From Myxococcales bacterium (GTDB lineage: Bacteria > Myxococcota_A > Polyangia > Haliangiales > Haliangiaceae): DNA of 64,000 nucleotides. A program made the position numbers and the translations under genes. Shown here piece after piece: positions 52,803-62,014 of this stretch. The stretch lies in assembly GCA_016706545.1 (NCBI GenBank), contig JADJJK010000042.1:1-64000 (forward strand), in the 5' to 3' direction. The notes beneath the pieces are model-generated. The model searched no databases. It saw only the letters and a program-made list of their open reading frames with translations, and was not told the DNA's origin. Within the stretch, counting starts at the first letter, position 1, and every line of letters begins with the position of its first letter.

Positions 52803-53567
52803 ATGATGAATGGCTTTCACGTCTACCCGCTGCCTGCGAAGGACGCCCTCTTCGAAGAGCTCGCCGCGTCCGCGCAGCTCGAGGACGTGGGCAAGGGCAG
52901 GCGAGGAGGCGTGCTGACCTTGGTCGACCAAGCAGGCGTGATCCCGCTGGTCCGCACCACCACCAGCTACCGCGCTCCCGCCCAGCCCTTCGACGCCGCG
53001 CACACCAAGCTCGCCCGACAGCTTCAAGAGCGAGCCGCTCTTCTGACCGCCTTCAACAACGCGCTCATCGAGACGTACACCCGCGAGTACACCACCATGG
53101 GCGCTCACTCAGACCAGGCGCTCGATCTCGAAGAGGGCTCGGCCATCGCGGTGTTCTCCTGCTACCAGCGCCCGGATCTCCCAGGCTCGTTCAGGACGCT
53201 GCTCGTCGAGGAGAAGGCGCCTGGCGAGCGCGCCGCTGCGGTTCCCCTCCTTCACAATCACGTGGTCGTGTTCTCGGTCGATACCAATCGCCGGTTCAAG
53301 CACAGGATCGTGCTGTCGCCCGCCGCGTCGCCGGTCGACAACCCATGGCTCGGCATCACCTTTCGCACGTCCAGGACCTTCCTGCGGTTCTCCGACGAGC
53401 ACGCCCGCTTCCTGGATGGCTCGCGCCTGACCTTGGCCGACGACGAAGAGCGACGCCAGTTCCTCCAGCTCCGGCGCCGCGAGAACCAGGAGTCCAACTT
53501 CACCTACCCCCGGATTCCGTACACCCTCAGCGAGAGCGACCTCTTGCCACCGGCTGGCAGCCGTTGA
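52803..53567 (+). CDS. AlkB-like 2-oxoglutarate/Fe(II) oxygenase (small partner)
   Basis: A 254-residue intact protein with clearer AlkB features than its neighbour. TYTREYTTMGAHSDQALDLE carries H102-x-D104 in the usual 'MG-x-HSD' setting. AIAVFSCYQRPD is the following strand, VVVFSVDTNRRFKHRIVL gives H167, and PWLGITFRTSRTF holds R188 and R191, the 'TFR' 2OG-binding end. The first ~75 residues form a lid-like segment (SYRAPAQPFDAAHTKLARQL). It starts 2 bases after the large partner's stop, implying co-expression. Substrate unknown. Either ATG (MMNG) is possible. Confidence 0.78.
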   Translation: MMNGFHVYPLPAKDALFEELAASAQLEDVGKGRRGGVLTLVDQAGVIPLVRTTTSYRAPAQPFDAAHTKLARQLQERAALLTAFNNALIETYTREYTTMGAHSDQALDLEEGSAIAVFSCYQRPDLPGSFRTLLVEEKAPGERAAAVPLLHNHVVVFSVDTNRRFKHRIVLSPAASPVDNPWLGITFRTSRTFLRFSDEHARFLDGSRLTLADDEERRQFLQLRRRENQESNFTYPRIPYTLSESDLLPPAGSR

Positions 53568-53596
53568 GACCTCCTCGCCAGCGCATGCGATGCCCC

Positions 53597-53634
53597 TGGA
53601 TCGAGGTTGGATCGAGGTTGAATCGAGGTTGACT
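53597..53634. repeat. 11-12 bp tandem repeat 30 bases after a stop codon
   Basis: GGATCGAGGTT occurs three times in succession with a one-base change in the third (GGATCGAGGTT, GGATCGAGGTT, GAATCGAGGTT). It lies in the gap after the oxygenase pair. Confidence 0.85.
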
Positions 53635-53690
53635 CCGCGGCTCGCGGCGGGTGACCCTGGACAAAGCCGGCCCGAACTCCAGGAGCGATC

Positions 53691-54599
53691 GTGAGAGAGG
53701 AACCAGAGCGCCAGACGACAGACGCTGGCGCGGTGCGCGCTGGCCCCGCTTCGCAGTCGGCGCCTGGCAAGCAGACCGCGGTGCAGGCGCGCGCGGCCGA
53801 GCCAGCGCCGGGCGACGCGCCGGCGGGCGCCGCTGGCCCCACCGGCGCGCAACGCGCCGGAGACTGGGACATGAGCCCCGAGCTGCTCTCCGCGATGGGG
53901 CTCGCCGGCCACCCAGCAGCAGCGGCGATCTCGGCCAAGGGCCCGCAGGCCGGCGGTCCGATCTCCGGCCTCGGAGGCGCGGACCGGCTCCGAGAGCTGC
54001 AGGCCAAGCCGCCCACCCAGGTCGCCAACAACATCTCCGATCCGCCGTTTGGCTGGATGTCGGCGTACGAGGTCGTGTTCACCGACACCGAGGTCCAGCT
54101 CAAGATCAAGGCCAAGCTCGAGCCCCAGGCCGGGGTGAGCAAGGACGATCTCCTCGATGTCGGCGCGCGCGCCAGCGACGCGTTTCGCTCGTACTACGAC
54201 AGCAAGTTCATCCTCACCGACAACGCCAACGAGAAGCAGTTCCTGCTCCGCTGCGCGGTCGCGTTCGTCGAGAGCGGCGAGCACTACGCCATCAAGGTCC
54301 ACCCTGGTGGCAGCGCCAACAGCAGCGGCAATCGCCGAAAGTGGTTCGTCGGCTGGCCGGGCATCGTGTGCGCCCACGAGCTGGGCCACCAGCTTGGCCT
54401 CAAGGACGAGTACATCGACGCCAAGGCGCCGGACCGCGCCACCGCCAAGTCGCCAGGCGTCCACACCGACAACTCGCTCCTGGGCGACTACGTCACCGAA
54501 GGGAAAGACAAGGCAGAGGTCAAGCTCCGGCACGCCCAGACCATCGCCGGCCACATCGGCGGCGCGTCCGGGCGCGCCTTCACGGTCTCCAAGAAGTGA
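53691..54599 (+). CDS. zincin metalloprotease with eCIS-type disordered N-terminus
   Basis: A 302-residue intact protein. GTG is chosen because AGGAG lies 5 bases upstream. The N-terminal ~65 residues are disordered (SAPGKQTAVQARAAEPAP), a 'GKQT-x-VQ' leader typical of proteins linked to extracellular contractile injection systems and DUF4157 proteins in myxobacteria. The C-terminal half contains IVCAHELGHQLGLKDEYID: H229-E230-x-x-H233-x-x-G-x-x-D/E, a metzincin-like zinc site in which the third ligand may be Asp or Glu. No signal peptide. It could be an injected or periplasmic protease (inference). Its stop overlaps the next start (GTGA). Confidence 0.72.
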   Translation: MREEPERQTTDAGAVRAGPASQSAPGKQTAVQARAAEPAPGDAPAGAAGPTGAQRAGDWDMSPELLSAMGLAGHPAAAAISAKGPQAGGPISGLGGADRLRELQAKPPTQVANNISDPPFGWMSAYEVVFTDTEVQLKIKAKLEPQAGVSKDDLLDVGARASDAFRSYYDSKFILTDNANEKQFLLRCAVAFVESGEHYAIKVHPGGSANSSGNRRKWFVGWPGIVCAHELGHQLGLKDEYIDAKAPDRATAKSPGVHTDNSLLGDYVTEGKDKAEVKLRHAQTIAGHIGGASGRAFTVSKK

Positions 54600-55225
54600 C
54601 CTCCCTCAAGTTCATCGCGACGGCGCTCGTGGTCGCGCTCGGCGCCACCGCGGCAGGCCCATCCTGCGGACCGAGCGGGACCAGCCGACCGAGCGGGACC
54701 AGCGGACCGACCGGGCCGACCGGGCCGACCGGGACCAGCGGACCGAGCGGGACCAGCGGGCCAAGCCATCCGCCACAGGAGCCAATCGACATGCACCACG
54801 AACCGAACCACCAGCTCCTGCAGGTCAGCGCCGATCCCGCGCTCGAGATCATCATCCGCACCGGCACCCAGCACTGGCAAGACGGCGAGCTCACGCTCAC
54901 CGTGCGTGGCAACGGCGCTGTCGAGGTGACCCAGCGCCAGGCCGCGAAGACCGCGTCCTTCGCGGGGACGTTGCCGACCGCCGAGCTCGACGCCTTCGGA
55001 CGGGCGCTGCACACGCATCGCTTCACCGCGCCGCGGACCTCCGAGCTGCCGCGCGAGCCCGGAGACACCCCGGTCATGCTGGCGCTGCACCACGACGGCA
55101 AGGTCACCTTCGCCGCGCGCATCTGGAGCGCCGATCGCGACACCGACGCCGACCTCGACGCGATCTTGCGCGCCGCCGAGCGCCTGACCCATCGCGTCAG
55201 CGCCGGCAAGCTCGGCCAGCCCTAG
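54596..55225 (+). CDS. lipoprotein-like protein coupled to the metalloprotease
   Basis: A 209-residue product starting GTG 54596 with signal MTSLKFIATALVVALGATAA and a Cys in GPSCGPSG. A Gly/Pro/Ser/Thr linker follows (GTSGPTGPTGPTGTSGPSGT), encoded by 18-bp and 9-bp tandem units at 54665-54766. The folded part (LEIIIRTGTQHWQDGELTLT, VRGNGAVEVTQRQAAKTASF, PVMLALHHDGKVTFAARIWS) looks like a small beta-sandwich. No family recognised. Overlap with the metalloprotease suggests an inhibitor, immunity or chaperone role, which is speculative. Confidence 0.6.
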   Translation: MTSLKFIATALVVALGATAAGPSCGPSGTSRPSGTSGPTGPTGPTGTSGPSGTSGPSHPPQEPIDMHHEPNHQLLQVSADPALEIIIRTGTQHWQDGELTLTVRGNGAVEVTQRQAAKTASFAGTLPTAELDAFGRALHTHRFTAPRTSELPREPGDTPVMLALHHDGKVTFAARIWSADRDTDADLDAILRAAERLTHRVSAGKLGQP

Positions 55226-55379
55226 CGACAATGCCCCTCACTTAGTGTCTATGAACGCAGATGGCGCTCATATGACAGGCCTCAGCGTGCGCACACTCCG
55301 TACGCGAGCCCACGCAGCGTGGCTGGTGCGTGCCCGCCTCGCAAAACAGCCTCCGGTCGGGTTCTGCCGCGATAAACAA

Positions 55380-57971
55380 CTACAATGGCAGTACAAGATA
55401 CAACGTACCCGTTCCGTCACACAGCGAATTTCCAGCATTGACATTAAACCCCTGAGTGGCAAGAAATGCACCCATGGAGTTGTATGTTACTATATTAACC
55501 ACATTCACGCGTGGTGCATTGTAAAACTGCAAAACATTGAATCCCCCGCCGTTCGAGTTTGCTGTACCGTTGCTCACGTAACCATTGACAACTCCATTAA
55601 CAGTAATTGCAATGCGAAAGCGCAGCGTTGCTGCCACATTGCTGGGGATCGGATTCAAAAAATCGTCGACAAGAAGAATCTGCCGGCTCAAAAAGCATTG
55701 ATTAAAAAACCAATCAAGATTCCATAGCGACAGATGCTTAGCACGGAAGGTAGCTGTAACCTGTTGCCCCCCAGAAAACGATGACGAGATGACTGCCGGC
55801 GCTTCGCCTTCGTAGGTCCACTCACCAGTGTTCGAATCATTGCTCCAGACCGGGATCATCGATCCGTTCGTGATCGGTGCTCCTGTGACGGGATGGCGCA
55901 TACCGGGAGGAATGCTGATCGAAATCTCCAGGCCCTCTCCACTGAAGTTTTTTGCAGATCGCCCCGCCGTATCGTGAATCTCCACAGACACCATTCCAGC
56001 CGATGCAAAACCACCAGAGGTATCTCCGCCCGGAGCGCCGTTGACCGTCACATCTAGCCCTCCAGGAAAAGCCAGCAGAGCGTCCTCGCTTCGTGGACTA
56101 TAGTACGCAAGCTCTGTAGTTAACACGCCAGTCAGCAGTTGCCCGCTCGCGTCTGTAACGACTGTCCCTGCTGGAATGACCACAGTCGCAGCCGCCCCCG
56201 TCGTGGCATCCGGCGGCGTATTCACAGAAACCGTGGCCAGCACTGCGCCGTTTGCCCCAGCGGCCGAAGACGAATCACTTACGAGGCTCACACCAGCGGG
56301 AGGCGCTGCCTCGTTGATAACTCTGGTCGAAAGGGTTGTTGCAGCAGTCGAAGTGATACTTCGCGTCACGCTCGTGCCTGCAATCCCTTCTCCATCAACG
56401 ACAAAGACAAGCTCCACAGGATTGACAGGTGACGGAGCCGCGGCGCTTGCAAGCTGCACGGCCAGCGTACCGTTCGTCACTGTAAATGATGTCCGAGGCT
56501 GCCCGTTACTATCGCGTACGTACTGAGCACCGCGGCCGACGATGTTTACACTGAGGGTGGCTGTGACCGGCTGACTCGTAGCGGCATCAACGAAAGACAT
56601 CGTGACGCTCGTGGGCGGTGCCGCGGGCATCGCTAAGTCAACATTGTTGATACCCAACGGCAAGACTGCGACGGAAGCGCTAACGGACTCTCCATTTGCG
56701 CTCGCAACCACAGAGTACACCCCTGGCACCAAATGAGCCCTTAGATAGCCACGTGCTCCAAATCCCGTGTTCGTTACACCCAGCACAGTTCCATTTGCGG
56801 TCACCACCGCACCTGACAGCGGAGCACCGTTTGCACTGAAGACGTTGAACCCAACTGTACCCAGCAAACGCCCTCCAATTACTGCTCTCCGCCGCAGCTC
56901 GATTGGGCACGCCTGCGTTGCCGCTGGAGCTCCAAGCACGATTTGTTGGACGCAGGAGCCAAGAAGCTCCCGCGGGCCCTCTGACACATCCGCAAACGTG
57001 AGTGTCACCGTCACTGGCCCATACTGCATATTTGCAAACACTACGTCCCCTAAAAAATCCCCACTCGAGCTCTCTGCAATGGTGACCACCTGCTCTTGAA
57101 ATGCGTTCGTTGGCCCCACAACCGAAGCCATGACCTCCAAGTCGCTGATGCCACCACTCTCAGCAATGACATCATCCGGCAAGCTAACGGAAAAGGCTGC
57201 AGCTCCACCAGCCCGGGAGAATGAGACTGATGTCTCTCCGGCAAGAGCGACAAGATCCATCTGCAGTGGCTCTCCAGGCGAGATCACGACATTCTCCTGT
57301 GTTGCGATCGACCTGCCAATCTGCAACGATCCGTCATAGAGGCGCAACGCGACAACGTGAGCACCAGAAGGGATTCCGATATAGGCGCTGGTCCTCCCTG
57401 TCGCGCGGCTCACCTGATAGATCGTCTCGAGGCCGTCGTCGATCGACACTCCGATCCGCGGATCTGCAATGTCGTCGAAATCACTGGGGGCGTATTGAAG
57501 CCTAAACTCGCCTAAACGAGAAGCGACTTCTGCTGTGATGTCAGTTGCGCCAATAACTGGCCGGATGGTCATCTGCAGGGCATTTTCGCCATCTCCAATT
57601 TCCGCATCTACAGTACCAACATACTGCTGCGCCGTTCCAACACTGAGCACCAGAGTGAATCGATAAGCGCCGGGTGCGAGAATCACGTTTCGGTTCGACT
57701 CAATCTCCAGAGTCTCCGGATCGACATCTACGGACCATGAGAACTCCGCTGTCTCATCTGAGTCCAAATCGTAGACTGTCATCACACCAGCCACGACAGC
57801 CTGTGTTGAAATGTCTCCTGCTCCCGTTATACGAGGTGGCGATTGTGGCAACACCTGCTGCAACCGCCAAGCCGCCGCTTCCATATCAAATGTAACTTCA
57901 TGCTTCCTCTCAGGCCGGGAGCACGAAAACAGAAGAGCAAACCACAAAGACAACATCCACCTTGATTTCAT
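55380..57971 (-). CDS. large secreted lipoprotein with repeated beta-sandwich domains
   Basis: An intact 863-residue protein from ATG 57971 (ribosome binding site GAGAGG); the upstream ATG 57992 would add MQQREVR. Lipoprotein signal MKSRWMLSLWFALLFSCSRP. Several beta-sandwich modules follow, including carboxypeptidase-regulatory-like repeats (GFNVFSANGAPLSGAVVTAN with GYLRAHLVPGVYSVVASANG) and a ZU5-like stretch (GEGLEISISIPPGMRHPVTG) near residue ~690. Cys is rare. It reads like an adhesin or surface scaffold. Codon use is less GC-biased than in genes outside the island, implying transfer. The C-terminus (SLCDGTGTLYLVLPL) has no sorting tail. Confidence 0.75.
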   Translation of the reverse strand: MKSRWMLSLWFALLFSCSRPERKHEVTFDMEAAAWRLQQVLPQSPPRITGAGDISTQAVVAGVMTVYDLDSDETAEFSWSVDVDPETLEIESNRNVILAPGAYRFTLVLSVGTAQQYVGTVDAEIGDGENALQMTIRPVIGATDITAEVASRLGEFRLQYAPSDFDDIADPRIGVSIDDGLETIYQVSRATGRTSAYIGIPSGAHVVALRLYDGSLQIGRSIATQENVVISPGEPLQMDLVALAGETSVSFSRAGGAAAFSVSLPDDVIAESGGISDLEVMASVVGPTNAFQEQVVTIAESSSGDFLGDVVFANMQYGPVTVTLTFADVSEGPRELLGSCVQQIVLGAPAATQACPIELRRRAVIGGRLLGTVGFNVFSANGAPLSGAVVTANGTVLGVTNTGFGARGYLRAHLVPGVYSVVASANGESVSASVAVLPLGINNVDLAMPAAPPTSVTMSFVDAATSQPVTATLSVNIVGRGAQYVRDSNGQPRTSFTVTNGTLAVQLASAAAPSPVNPVELVFVVDGEGIAGTSVTRSITSTAATTLSTRVINEAAPPAGVSLVSDSSSAAGANGAVLATVSVNTPPDATTGAAATVVIPAGTVVTDASGQLLTGVLTTELAYYSPRSEDALLAFPGGLDVTVNGAPGGDTSGGFASAGMVSVEIHDTAGRSAKNFSGEGLEISISIPPGMRHPVTGAPITNGSMIPVWSNDSNTGEWTYEGEAPAVISSSFSGGQQVTATFRAKHLSLWNLDWFFNQCFLSRQILLVDDFLNPIPSNVAATLRFRIAITVNGVVNGYVSNGTANSNGGGFNVLQFYNAPRVNVVNIVTYNSMGAFLATQGFNVNAGNSLCDGTGTLYLVLPL

Positions 57972-58073
57972 ACGCACCTCTCTCTGTTGCATGTATTGAA
58001 ACAGCTTCTACGCCAGAGCAATAATAGACAATTGCAGATCGCGCGGACGCGCAGCGCTGCGGTTCGAATTGAT

Positions 58074-59787
58074 CTAGTGATAGAGATAGATCGCGCCGGC
58101 GTTAGATGCGGCGTTGTCAACGGAGACAGGACCAACCTGCGTAGACTGACTATCTTCACCCGTAGATGGTGCGCCGACCCATGCGCCGTTGCGAGAGCGC
58201 GACGGCTCGTGCGCCGAATATGTCTTGCGCTTCAGTGTTTGAGATTTTACATAAGCTTGCCGTGCCCACGACGGTCGGCGAGGCACTAAACACACACACG
58301 GCGCCAGCGTTCGCCGCTGGATTATCTGCGCTCAAGCTACTCAGCCCCGTCGTTGAGCTGCTCTCGCCGGGAGCGCCTACGGCAAAATGCGCGTCGCCAA
58401 CTGCACAGCTTGACCCGAAAGAGTCTCCGGGGTCCGAATTGAAGCTCTTTACAAAAGCTATCTGCGACCAGGAGTCTCCTGCGCGGCGGAACGTGTAGGC
58501 GGCGCCCGAGTTTACTGAGAGGTCATCGAACTGGAGTCCGTTGACACCGCGAGAGGAGCTGTCCTCATTTGGTGCTCCAACGATGAGCAAATTTCCAGAA
58601 GGTGACAGCGCGACACAGGACCCAAACAGATCACTGGCAGATGTATTGCTTGCTTTCACGTAGGCATAATAGCTCCATGCAGTGCCAGTACGTCTAAATA
58701 GATGAACGGCTCCGGCGCCAGACGCTGTGTTATCGAGAGATGCAGTAGCGCTGACACCCTGTGACGAACTTGCTTCGAGCGGAGCCGCAATGGCAACTAA
58801 ACTACCATCGAATGACACTGCCACGTTGCGTCCAAATTGGTCATTTGGGTCTGCATTTGGCGCCTTCAAGTAGGCTTGCTGGATCCAAGAGCTGCCGCTT
58901 CGATAGAACACATACGCAGCCCCTGCGCTAGATGCGGCGTTGTCGGCCTGGTCCCCATCAATGAGGCGGGCGGAGCTATCCTCGCGGTGCGCGCCGATGA
59001 CAAGAGTCTGCCCGTCGCCCGATAGCGCTGCGGAGTGACCGAATTGGTCATCCGCATCAGGATTTGATGCCTTAATATACGAATTCTGCAGCCATCCCGT
59101 TGGCGTTCGCAGAAATACATACGCTGCTCCGGCAGAGGGGAGCGAGTTATCAAGAGGCGAACCGTTAACGCCTGACGAGTTGCTCGCTTCGCCTGGAGCG
59201 GTGGCAACCAGCGTGCGGCCGTCGCCTGAAAGGGAGACGTTCCAGCCAAAGACGTCGGCGAATCCGGGGTTGCTTGGTTTAACGTAGGCTTCGTGGGTCC
59301 ATTGGTTCGGTGCGGTGCGACTGTAGACATAGGCAGCTCCGGCCTCATCCAAGGAATCGTCAGCCATATCAATTGCTGAGCCGCTATCTTCCTGAATTGC
59401 ACCGACGGACAGCGTCAATGCGTCAGCGGACAATGCTAGACTGTGACCGAAGTTGTCAGAAGGGCCGGTATTCGCGGCCTTCACATAGAAAGCAGCGCTC
59501 GGAGTGCACGTGGCATCACACCCATCTCCAAATGAGATGGCGCCATCGTCACAACTCTCACCACTATCGACAGCCCCATTTCCACACATAGCTATGCACG
59601 TGCTGTCAGCGACGCAAGCGACATCGGCACAGTCAGCTAGGCCGTTTCCATCTTCGTCGCCCATCACCGCGCAGTTCTCGAGCGGTGGTGGCGGACCGGC
59701 GGAGAACTGAACTGCATCTACGGAGCATGCCGTCAGGCACAAACCGAGAGTTAAGACGAAAATACGCAGTGCGCAGGTATCCCCCAT
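58074..59787 (-). CDS. FG-GAP repeat lipoprotein with DUF4215-type Cys motif, C-terminal frameshift
   Basis: Signal MGDTCALRIFVLTLGLCLTA ending TACS. A short DEDGNGLADCADVACVADST segment and CGNGAVDSGESCDDG (DUF4215-type) follow. About seven FG-GAP/integrin-alpha-like units of 65-70 residues come next, each with 'AYVKASNP-x-x-x-D-x-FG', 'ALS-x-DG-x-TL-x-VGA' and 'AGAAYVF-x-R'. The listed frame ends early (QRRMGRRTIYG at 58156), while another frame continues the last repeat (GAWVGAPSTGEDSQSTQVGP, SNAGAIYLYH) to a stop at 58074, so one or two frameshifts lie near 58185-58260. Beta-propeller surface proteins of this type bind polysaccharide or protein; ligand unknown. Confidence 0.8.
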
Positions 59788-60480
59788 GCCCTCTCCTCGT
59801 TCAGGCAGTCATAGAACGGTCGCCGCGCTACGAGCAACGACTTTCTTGGAAGATTTCTTAGGACGCGTGCGTAGGTGGATGCTGAGCCTATATGTACGCA
59901 CATTGCCTCTAAGTGTCTGTGAAGACGCGGCATGCGCCGCGGCTTATTGGCGAGGCGCGACGAAGTGGCGACCTTCACCCGCGTGGGGCTGCGCCAGCGA
60001 CGTGACCCATCAGCGACAACGGGATGACACCGCCCAGCCTCGAGGGTGTCCAGGAGGATCCCAGTGGTGTTGGTGGACTCGACAACCCGCGGAAATCTTG
60101 CCCGGGTCTCGCCGGCAGCACCGAGGGCGCCCACCGCGCCTGCGTCCTGCGCGGCATCGTCGCGACCTGCAGCGTCTACATCAGGGCCCAGCGATCGGGG
60201 CTCGGCGAGCAAGGGTTGATCGATGGGCAAGCCGCCAGGAGCGGCAGTACATGCATCGCGAGCCGTCGGCGGACGCGCAGCTGTGACCGCACGCTTGGGC
60301 CCCCGGATGTGGCCCACGTCGCTGCGCATCCGTCCGCCGCGCATCCACTACGTGTCCGGCACTCGTCCGGCTGCCGGACGCGCTGGCCGGATTCCGCCGG
60401 ACACAGCGCTCGGTTTCGGCCGCAAGTGACTGGAAGCAGCGACGCGGAGCCCCGGCATAGGCCTTGCTTGGCACTCGGGC
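59788..60480. other. island-to-backbone junction, no gene supported
   Basis: These 693 bases contain the right-hand copy of the direct repeat (59910-59923). GC returns to the backbone level beyond ~59925. ORFs here are Arg/Pro-rich and unsupported. Confidence 0.5.
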
Positions 60481-61980
60481 GTGATCACCTCCACCTTGTC
60501 CTGCACTCTCATCGGCGTCGACGCCGTTCCTGTGGACGTCGAGGTGGATATCGCCCAGGGCTTGCCCTCCTACAACGTCGTCGGCCTCGCCGCGCAGTCC
60601 GTCAAAGAGGGCGGCGTCCGCGTTCGCGCCGCCTTGCAGGGGCTGGGACATGACCTGCCCTTGCGCAAGATCACCGTCAACCTCGCTCCCGCGGACCTGC
60701 GCAAGCCAGGCGCCGCCTTCGATCTGGCCATCGTCATCGGCGTCCTCGCCGCGGATGGCATCTATCCGCTCGCCCCTGCCACCGATCTCATCATCCTCGG
60801 CGAGCTCGGCCTCGACGGCGCCGTCCGCACCGTCCGCGGCACCCTCGCCGCCGCCCTCCTGGCCAAGGCCCGCGGCTGTCGCGGCGTCCTGGTCCCCGCC
60901 GTCAACGCCCATGAAGCCTCCGTCGTCGATGGCATCGAGGTCTACTGCGCCAGCCACCTCTCCGAAGTCATCGACGCCCTCGCGGGTCGCACAAGCCTCC
61001 CCCAGCCCGCTGACAGATCCCCCCGCCGCCCGCGCCGTCTCATCGAGGACATGGCAGAGGTCCGCGGCCAGGCCATCGCCCGCGCCGCCATCGAGATCGC
61101 CGTCGCAGGCGCCCACAACGTCCTCTTGCACGGCCCGCCAGGCAACGGCAAGACCATGCTGTCCAAGCGCATCCCCTCCATCTTGCCGCCGATGACCCAC
61201 GACGAGGTGCTCGAGACCACCAAGGTGTACTCCGCCGCCGGCATGGCAGACGCCGGCCTCGTCGATGAGCGGCCGTATCGCTCGCCGCATCACACCGTGA
61301 GCACCGCCGCGCTCATCGGCGGAGGCTCCCAGCCGCGGCCAGGAGACATCTCGCTGGCCCACAACGGCGTCTTGTTCCTCGATGAGCTCCCGGAGTTCTC
61401 GCGCTCGGCGGTGGAGGCGCTGCGCCAGCCGCTGGAAGACCGCGTCGTCACCATTGGCCGGGTGCAGGGCACCATCCGCTTCCCCGCGTCCTTCCTGCTG
61501 GTGGCGTCTGCAAACCCCTGCCCCTGCGGCTGGCTCAACTCGGGCATGCGCGAATGCACGTGCAGCGTGGGCGCCATCGAGCGCTATCGCTCGCGCATGA
61601 GCGGCCCGCTGCTGGACCGCATCGATCTGCAGATCTTCGTCCGGCCAGTGCCGCTCACGGACATGCGCAGCGCCAGCGCAGGGGAGCCCTCCACCGCCGT
61701 GCAAGCGCGGGTGACGCGGGCCCGAGAGCGCCAGTGCGCGCGCCTGGCGCCATGGGGCGTTCGAACCAACGCGGAGATGAGCCACGCAGCGCTGCGGGCC
61801 ACCTGCAAGCTGGACGCGCAGGCAGAGGCCGCCCTTGAATCTCTCACCAAGGCCAACCGCTCGCTCACCGGCCGCGCCATCGACCGCATCATCAAGGTGG
61901 CCCGCACCATCGCAGATCTGTGCGAGCTGCAGGACATCGATGAGGGCGCCATCCTGGAGGCCGCGACCTATCGCGGGTAG
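60481..61980 (+). CDS. comM: YifB/ComM-family Mg-chelatase-like AAA+ ATPase
   Basis: A 499-residue intact protein starting at GTG. The N-terminal Lon-protease-like domain (VEVDIAQGLPSYNVVGLAAQ, LPLRKITVNLAPADLRKPGA) has the family's S/K-type residues. The AAA+ domain has Walker A VLLHGPPGNGKTMLSKRI, ERPYRSPHHTVSTAALIGGG, Walker B NGVLFLDELPEFSRSAVEAL, and a zinc-like NPCPCGWLNSGMRECTC. The C-terminal domain is RSLTGRAIDRIIKVARTIAD. ComM is a hexameric helicase that aids branch migration in natural transformation. Length is normal for the family. Confidence 0.93.
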   Translation: MITSTLSCTLIGVDAVPVDVEVDIAQGLPSYNVVGLAAQSVKEGGVRVRAALQGLGHDLPLRKITVNLAPADLRKPGAAFDLAIVIGVLAADGIYPLAPATDLIILGELGLDGAVRTVRGTLAAALLAKARGCRGVLVPAVNAHEASVVDGIEVYCASHLSEVIDALAGRTSLPQPADRSPRRPRRLIEDMAEVRGQAIARAAIEIAVAGAHNVLLHGPPGNGKTMLSKRIPSILPPMTHDEVLETTKVYSAAGMADAGLVDERPYRSPHHTVSTAALIGGGSQPRPGDISLAHNGVLFLDELPEFSRSAVEALRQPLEDRVVTIGRVQGTIRFPASFLLVASANPCPCGWLNSGMRECTCSVGAIERYRSRMSGPLLDRIDLQIFVRPVPLTDMRSASAGEPSTAVQARVTRARERQCARLAPWGVRTNAEMSHAALRATCKLDAQAEAALESLTKANRSLTGRAIDRIIKVARTIADLCELQDIDEGAILEAATYRG

Positions 61981-62014
61981 AACCATGCAGCTCCGAGCTC
62001 CCCCTCTTCGCCGC

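Larger units (their letters stand above)
55242..59923. mobile_element. AT-richer genomic island bounded by an imperfect 14-bp direct repeat
   Basis: Base composition drops abruptly after the lipoprotein gene and recovers before comM. By eye the interval is near even GC with AT-rich runs, unlike the very GC-rich flanks. The ends carry TTAGTGTCTATGAA (55242-55255) and TAAGTGTCTGTGAA (59910-59923), 12 of 14 identical and in the same orientation. The cargo is two large secreted lipoproteins on the minus strand. No integrase, transposase or tRNA is visible, so an insertion mechanism is not established. Confidence 0.45.

Noticed and set aside
59751..60344. 197-residue minus-strand ORF at the island edge, considered as a transposase remnant
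   Set aside because: No DDE or integrase motif and mixed composition across the junction; it cannot be supported.
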